Part shown: piece after piece, positions 60,654 to 64,000 of the stretch | How positions within the stretch are numbered: position 1 is the stretch's first letter | Layout of the letters: each line of letters starts with the position of its first letter | Source: Candidatus Melainabacteria bacterium | Lineage (GTDB): Bacteria; Cyanobacteriota; Vampirovibrionia; Obscuribacterales; Obscuribacteraceae | NCBI GenBank assembly: GCA_016716405.1 | Contig: JADJWK010000002.1 | Location: 1,178,001 to 1,242,000, forward strand | Length of the DNA stretch: 64,000 nt | Direction of reading: 5' to 3' | The notes under the pieces: model-generated | Seen by the model: only the letters and a program-made list of their open reading frames with translations | Database searches by the model: none | What the model was told of the DNA's origin: nothing | Made by a program: the position numbers and the translations under genes

Positions 60654-61856
60654 GTGACCGATTCATATTCAGACTGGTTTCAACGATATAAGTGGTGCGA
60701 GCCCATCGCTCAGGGCGGCATGGGGGTCGTTTATCTTGCCGAGGATCGGAGCCGGGGCGACAGCAACTCCAAATGTGTGATCAAGCAGCTTCGCTCTGAC
60801 ACCGAGGATCAGGAGGAGCTCAAGGAAGCCATGCGCCTCTTCAAGCGAGAGGCCCAGTTGCTCAAGGAGCTGGAGCACGCCGGCATCGTCACATTCTTCG
60901 ACGATCATGCCACTGCCGACGGCGCCTATTTCCTGGTCATGGACTATGTGCCGGGAAACAACCTCGAGACGATTATCCAGAACTACGGGCCTTTCTCCCA
61001 GGACGATGCGGTGAAAGTCGGCATCCAGATCTGCGAGGTCCTGGAATACCTTCACGAGCGCGAGCCGCCGATCATATATAGAGATCTCAAGCCGAGCAAT
61101 CTTATGCTCACCCCGGAAGGGCAGATCATCTTTATCGATTTCGGGATTGCCAAGGTATTCATGCCCAAGGATTCTGCCACTCGCGTGGTGACCGCCGGCT
61201 ACTCCCCTCCCGAGCAGTATTTCGGCAAGCCCCAGACGAAAAGCGATCTCTATGCCCTGGGGGCGACGCTTTCGCACCTTCTCACCGGGGTGAGACCGCG
61301 CCCTCTGCTCACCTGCGTGCCGAGCCAGCAGGTTCCTGAATTGCTCCCTAACCTGGACAGGCTGATTACCGAGCTCACCGCTCACAGTCCCGAAGACCGC
61401 CCGGCCACCGCTCGTCTGGTCAGGCACCGTCTCTACCGGATCTATCAGGAGATCCATCCTGATTTCGATATCCCCGATGAGGTGCTTGCCGGCTCTCAGG
61501 GGGGCGGCGAAGAGCAATACATAAGCCAGAAGATCATGTCCTCCGGATTGAAGGCCGCCAAATCGGAGAGCCTGCCCCAGGCCCGGGGAGCGGAAAGCGA
61601 GGTCTACAGCGACGAGGACATGCCTACAGGTATCAAGAAGCTTTTCGAGGACCTGCAGCAACACCTTTCCTCTAGCCGCAATCCTGTCTATAAGCCGGAA
61701 TCGGAGACTCAGGAATCGGCCACCAGGACTTCGGGCCGACACCGCACCGGAACCTCATCCAGACCTGCTTCGCGATCTTCGTCCAGATCATCGGCGAGTT
61801 CCGAGCCGGAGAGCATCTGGCAGCGGTTTATCAACTGGGTGACCGGCAAGAGCTAG
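60654..61856 (+). CDS. Soluble Ser/Thr protein kinase
   Basis: 400 residues. Kinase domain (about 10-275): Gly loop AQGGMGVVYLAED, K44, helix-C E67, YRDLKPSN (143-150, Tyr instead of His in HRD), DFG 163-165, PPEQY. The tail (about 320-400) is Ser/Arg-rich and probably phosphorylated, ending in an amphipathic WQRFINWVTGKS that could touch the membrane. No transmembrane helix. GTG start. Confidence 0.82.
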   Translation: MTDSYSDWFQRYKWCEPIAQGGMGVVYLAEDRSRGDSNSKCVIKQLRSDTEDQEELKEAMRLFKREAQLLKELEHAGIVTFFDDHATADGAYFLVMDYVPGNNLETIIQNYGPFSQDDAVKVGIQICEVLEYLHEREPPIIYRDLKPSNLMLTPEGQIIFIDFGIAKVFMPKDSATRVVTAGYSPPEQYFGKPQTKSDLYALGATLSHLLTGVRPRPLLTCVPSQQVPELLPNLDRLITELTAHSPEDRPATARLVRHRLYRIYQEIHPDFDIPDEVLAGSQGGGEEQYISQKIMSSGLKAAKSESLPQARGAESEVYSDEDMPTGIKKLFEDLQQHLSSSRNPVYKPESETQESATRTSGRHRTGTSSRPASRSSSRSSASSEPESIWQRFINWVTGKS

Positions 61857-61869
61857 ATCGTCTGGCTTA

Positions 61870-62853
61870 TTACTTGTCCAGACCGGCGCTCATGAGAATG
61901 CGCTCGACCAGGGCATCGTACGAGATACCGGCTTTCTCCGCCATTGCCGGAAGATCGGAGGTATCGGTCATACCCGGCAGGCTGTTGAGCTCGAGAATAA
62001 AGGGTCTTCCCTCCCGGTCCACCATCATGTCCACCCGGGCATAGCCGCTGCAGGACAGGGCACGGAAAGCCTTGACCGCCAGCTCTTTGGCCAGACCGGT
62101 AGTGGTTTCGCTGAGCTCGGCAGGCAGGATGAACTCGGTCATGCCTTTGGTGTACTTAGCCTCGTAATCGTAGAAACCGGCTTTGGACTTCGGTCTCAGC
62201 TCGAGGATCGGAAGCGCCTCCAGGTGATTGCCGTTGCCGTTGGCTCGCTGGCTGTCTTCCAGGACACCGACCGTGATTTCCTGACCGGTGATATAGCCTT
62301 CGATTATGGCGCCGCCATATTCGGTGATGGTTTCGCGGATGATTCTCTCCAGATCATCGGGCTTTTCGATCTTCTGCACTCCCACCGACGAGCCTTCTTT
62401 CAGAGGCTTGATCATCACCGGAAGCTTGTCTTCGAGCTCCTCTATCCAGGCAGTGTCTTTCAAGTCGCTCTTGCCGACGATCTTCGTCGTTGGATAAGGC
62501 AGACCTTCGGCGCTGAGCACCCGTTTGGTGAGGATCTTGTCCATGGCCAGTGCGCTGGCCAGCACGCCGGAGCCGGTGTAGGGGATGCGGAGCAGCTCTA
62601 ACAGCCCCTGGACGGTGCCGTCCTCGCCATATTTGCCGTGCAGGCAGAGGAAGGCCACCTCGATCTTGCGGTCTTTCAAAGTGGTGGCGATATCGGTATC
62701 AACGTCGAGGAGCTCGGCGTTGACATAGCCCAGTCTTTTCAGGGCGGCATGGCAGTTGGCGCCTGAGCGGAGGGATACTTCACGCTCGCTCGATAGTCCA
62801 CCGTAGAGAACTCCGATTCTGGTCGATTTGTCGATTACAGGCAACTCTTTCAT
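61870..62853 (-). CDS. ddl: D-alanine--D-alanine ligase
   Basis: 327 residues. It joins two D-Ala for peptidoglycan with ATP. N-terminal IGVLYGGLSSEREVSLRSG, Lys-rich P-loop-like GSSVGVQKI, and the ATP-grasp metal site ILELNSLPGMTDTSDLP. Gap to murB is 3 bp; the SD GGGAGAAA is inside murB. Third gene of a murC-murB-ddl set. Confidence 0.95.
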   Translation of the reverse strand: MKELPVIDKSTRIGVLYGGLSSEREVSLRSGANCHAALKRLGYVNAELLDVDTDIATTLKDRKIEVAFLCLHGKYGEDGTVQGLLELLRIPYTGSGVLASALAMDKILTKRVLSAEGLPYPTTKIVGKSDLKDTAWIEELEDKLPVMIKPLKEGSSVGVQKIEKPDDLERIIRETITEYGGAIIEGYITGQEITVGVLEDSQRANGNGNHLEALPILELRPKSKAGFYDYEAKYTKGMTEFILPAELSETTTGLAKELAVKAFRALSCSGYARVDMMVDREGRPFILELNSLPGMTDTSDLPAMAEKAGISYDALVERILMSAGLDK

Positions 62854-62856
62854 GAT

Positions 62857-63759
62857 CTATTTCTCCCACACCGCCATCTCTTCGGCGCCGAACTCACCCA
62901 GGGTCTTCCATTCCGGCTTCAGACGAATCGCATAGGAATCGTACACGCAGGCTTGCATCCTTTGCAATAAGGACGTCACTTCTGTCGACGTAGCCTTACC
63001 AAGATTGATCACAAAGTTTGCGTGAATAGCCGAGACCGCAGCCTGGCCTTCCTTGAGATTCTTGGCACCGGCCTGATCGAGGAGATAGCCGGCAGCCCGC
63101 TCAGGCTCAGGGTTCTTGAAGGTGCTGCCGGCATTGGGCCAGCCTATGGGCTGGGTGCGCCAGCGGTAGTCCTCATTGTGCCTGGTCGCCTCTTCAATGG
63201 AAGAGGCATCGCCTTTCTGGAGCCGGAACCGCGCCGAGACCACGACATGCTTGTCTGGTTTGAGCTTGCAGGCTCGATAGACGAAGTCCAGCTCTTCCGC
63301 CTTATAGACTTTGAGGTCGCCTTCTTCGGTATCGTAAACAGTGGCGGACTCCAGGATATTGGCGATGCAGCTCCCGTGCGCTCCGGCGTTCATGATCACC
63401 GCACCGCCGGCGGTGCCCGGTATGCCGACGGCGAACTCCAGACCGGAAAGTCCCAGGTGGGCCGCCTGTTTGGCCATATGGGGAAGCCTCGCTCCGGCAG
63501 CCGCTTCGATGACATCAGGCTCGGGATTATTGATCTCGGTCAGGTAAGCGGTGCGGATAACGGTGCCTTTCACTCCGGCAGAGGAGATCAAAAGGTTCGA
63601 GCCGCCGCCGATGATAAACCAGGGCTCGCCTCTCTGTTCGAGCCTGCCTACCAGCTCGACGAGCTCGTCGAGGGTGCGAGGATGGCACAGCCGGGTGGCT
63701 TCCCCTCCTATCTTAAGGGTGGTGAAGCGAGCCAGCGGAGCATTAGTTGCTTCTTCCAT
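62857..63759 (-). CDS. murB: UDP-N-acetylenolpyruvoylglucosamine reductase
   Basis: 300 residues. An FAD enzyme making UDP-MurNAc. Seen: ARFTTLKIGGEATRLCHP, IIGGGSNLLISSAGVKG, GIPGTAGGAVIMNAGAHG and YRWRTQPIGWPNAGSTFKNP, with the catalytic Ser in GSTFKNP. Its N-terminus overlaps the end of murC by 17 nt. Confidence 0.95.
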   Translation of the reverse strand: MEEATNAPLARFTTLKIGGEATRLCHPRTLDELVELVGRLEQRGEPWFIIGGGSNLLISSAGVKGTVIRTAYLTEINNPEPDVIEAAAGARLPHMAKQAAHLGLSGLEFAVGIPGTAGGAVIMNAGAHGSCIANILESATVYDTEEGDLKVYKAEELDFVYRACKLKPDKHVVVSARFRLQKGDASSIEEATRHNEDYRWRTQPIGWPNAGSTFKNPEPERAAGYLLDQAGAKNLKEGQAAVSAIHANFVINLGKATSTEVTSLLQRMQACVYDSYAIRLKPEWKTLGEFGAEEMAVWEK

Positions 63760-64000
63760 TGGGCTCTTTATTTTTGAGAAGTTCCAGAATCTGCGGTCCC
63801 ACCGCGGTGATGTCTCCGGCCCCGATAGTCATGACCGTGTCGCCGGGCTCCAGGAGCTCGACAATCGCAGCGGCAAGAACCGGGGTGGGACCGCCAATAT
63901 ACCGGCAGCTCCGGTTGAGCACCGCATGGGAGAAGGTCTCGGAATTGATTCCCTCGATGGGCTTGCCCCTGGCGATATAGACGTCGGTGACGAGCACCAG
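63743..64000 (-). CDS. murC: UDP-N-acetylmuramate--L-alanine ligase, C-terminal fragment
   Basis: The last 85 or so residues, running off the right edge: LVTDVYIARGKPIEGIN, VLAAAIVELLEPGDTVMTIG, AGDITAVGPQILELL. This matches the MurC C-terminal domain (VTDVYxAREx...GAGDI). The start is beyond the window. Overlaps murB. Confidence 0.85.
   Translation of the reverse strand: MVLVTDVYIARGKPIEGINSETFSHAVLNRSCRYIGGPTPVLAAAIVELLEPGDTVMTIGAGDITAVGPQILELLKNKEPNGRSN

Noticed and set aside
1..64000. CRISPR arrays, insertion sequences, prophage, rRNA
   Set aside because: No regularly spaced repeats, transposase, integrase, phage structural or rRNA sequences were seen.

Overview
The window looks like a piece of a chromosome from a Gram-negative-type bacterium of the non-photosynthetic cyanobacterial relatives (Melainabacteria/Vampirovibrionia, probably Obscuribacterales-like). 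This is an inference. It rests on a full LPS-export gene run (lptC-lptA-lptB-lptF/G), a cyanobacterial-style Ssb and NuoN, Hanks-type Ser/Thr kinases, an unusually high number of exported TPR proteins, and two very large helical proteins with Gly/Ala-rich hydrophobic segments. No photosynthesis gene, phage, insertion sequence, CRISPR array or rRNA was seen. Coding density is high, codon use is GC-rich, TTG and GTG starts are frequent, and no gene-free stretch exceeds about 300 bases.

Layout. 1-7.6 kb: the tail of an unidentified gene, a DUF4239-type membrane protein, a TPR protein, an exported SRPBCC protein, a frameshifted and probably exported protein-L-isoaspartate methyltransferase, a TPR-ilvE pair, and a CsgG-like lipoprotein-export homologue with an exported partner. 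7.6-20.4 kb: alaS-rnhA-small membrane protein, divergent NAD kinase, a transmembrane Ser/Thr kinase with an outward TPR domain, a permease-TPR pair, deoC and carB. 20.6-25.2 kb: an exported alpha/beta hydrolase, a gamma-carbonic anhydrase homologue, a small winged-helix-like gene and mutS2. 25.4-34.4 kb: two adjacent giant proteins of unknown function (about 1924 and 1015 residues), the most likely undescribed system here. 34.4-39.0 kb: a GT2 glycosyltransferase, an inositol-phosphatase family enzyme, and ileS behind an attenuator-like leader. 39.3-43.0 kb: small exported proteins and a YgfZ-TPR fusion beside an A-type Fe-S carrier. 43.1-56 kb, all on the minus strand: the lpt run, TPR proteins, shikimate genes aroK and aroQ, an ABC-2 exporter, a thioredoxin-fold protein and a Nudix hydrolase. 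56-64 kb: carA-HAD phosphatase, solitary nuoN, tRNA-Arg(CCT), ssb with a clear promoter/operator, a second Ser/Thr kinase, and the murC-murB-ddl cluster running off the right edge.

Functional themes: envelope biogenesis (lpt, mur, ddl, CsgG-like), translation (alaS, ileS, tRNA-Arg), nucleotide and amino-acid metabolism (carA and carB unlinked, deoC, aroK/aroQ, ilvE), Fe-S maintenance (YgfZ and carrier), and a large TPR/kinase layer. Several short perfect tandem duplications (12-16 bp) lie in promoter or ribosome-binding regions, and two genes (pcm, mutS2) have reading-frame or start anomalies that should be checked against raw reads.
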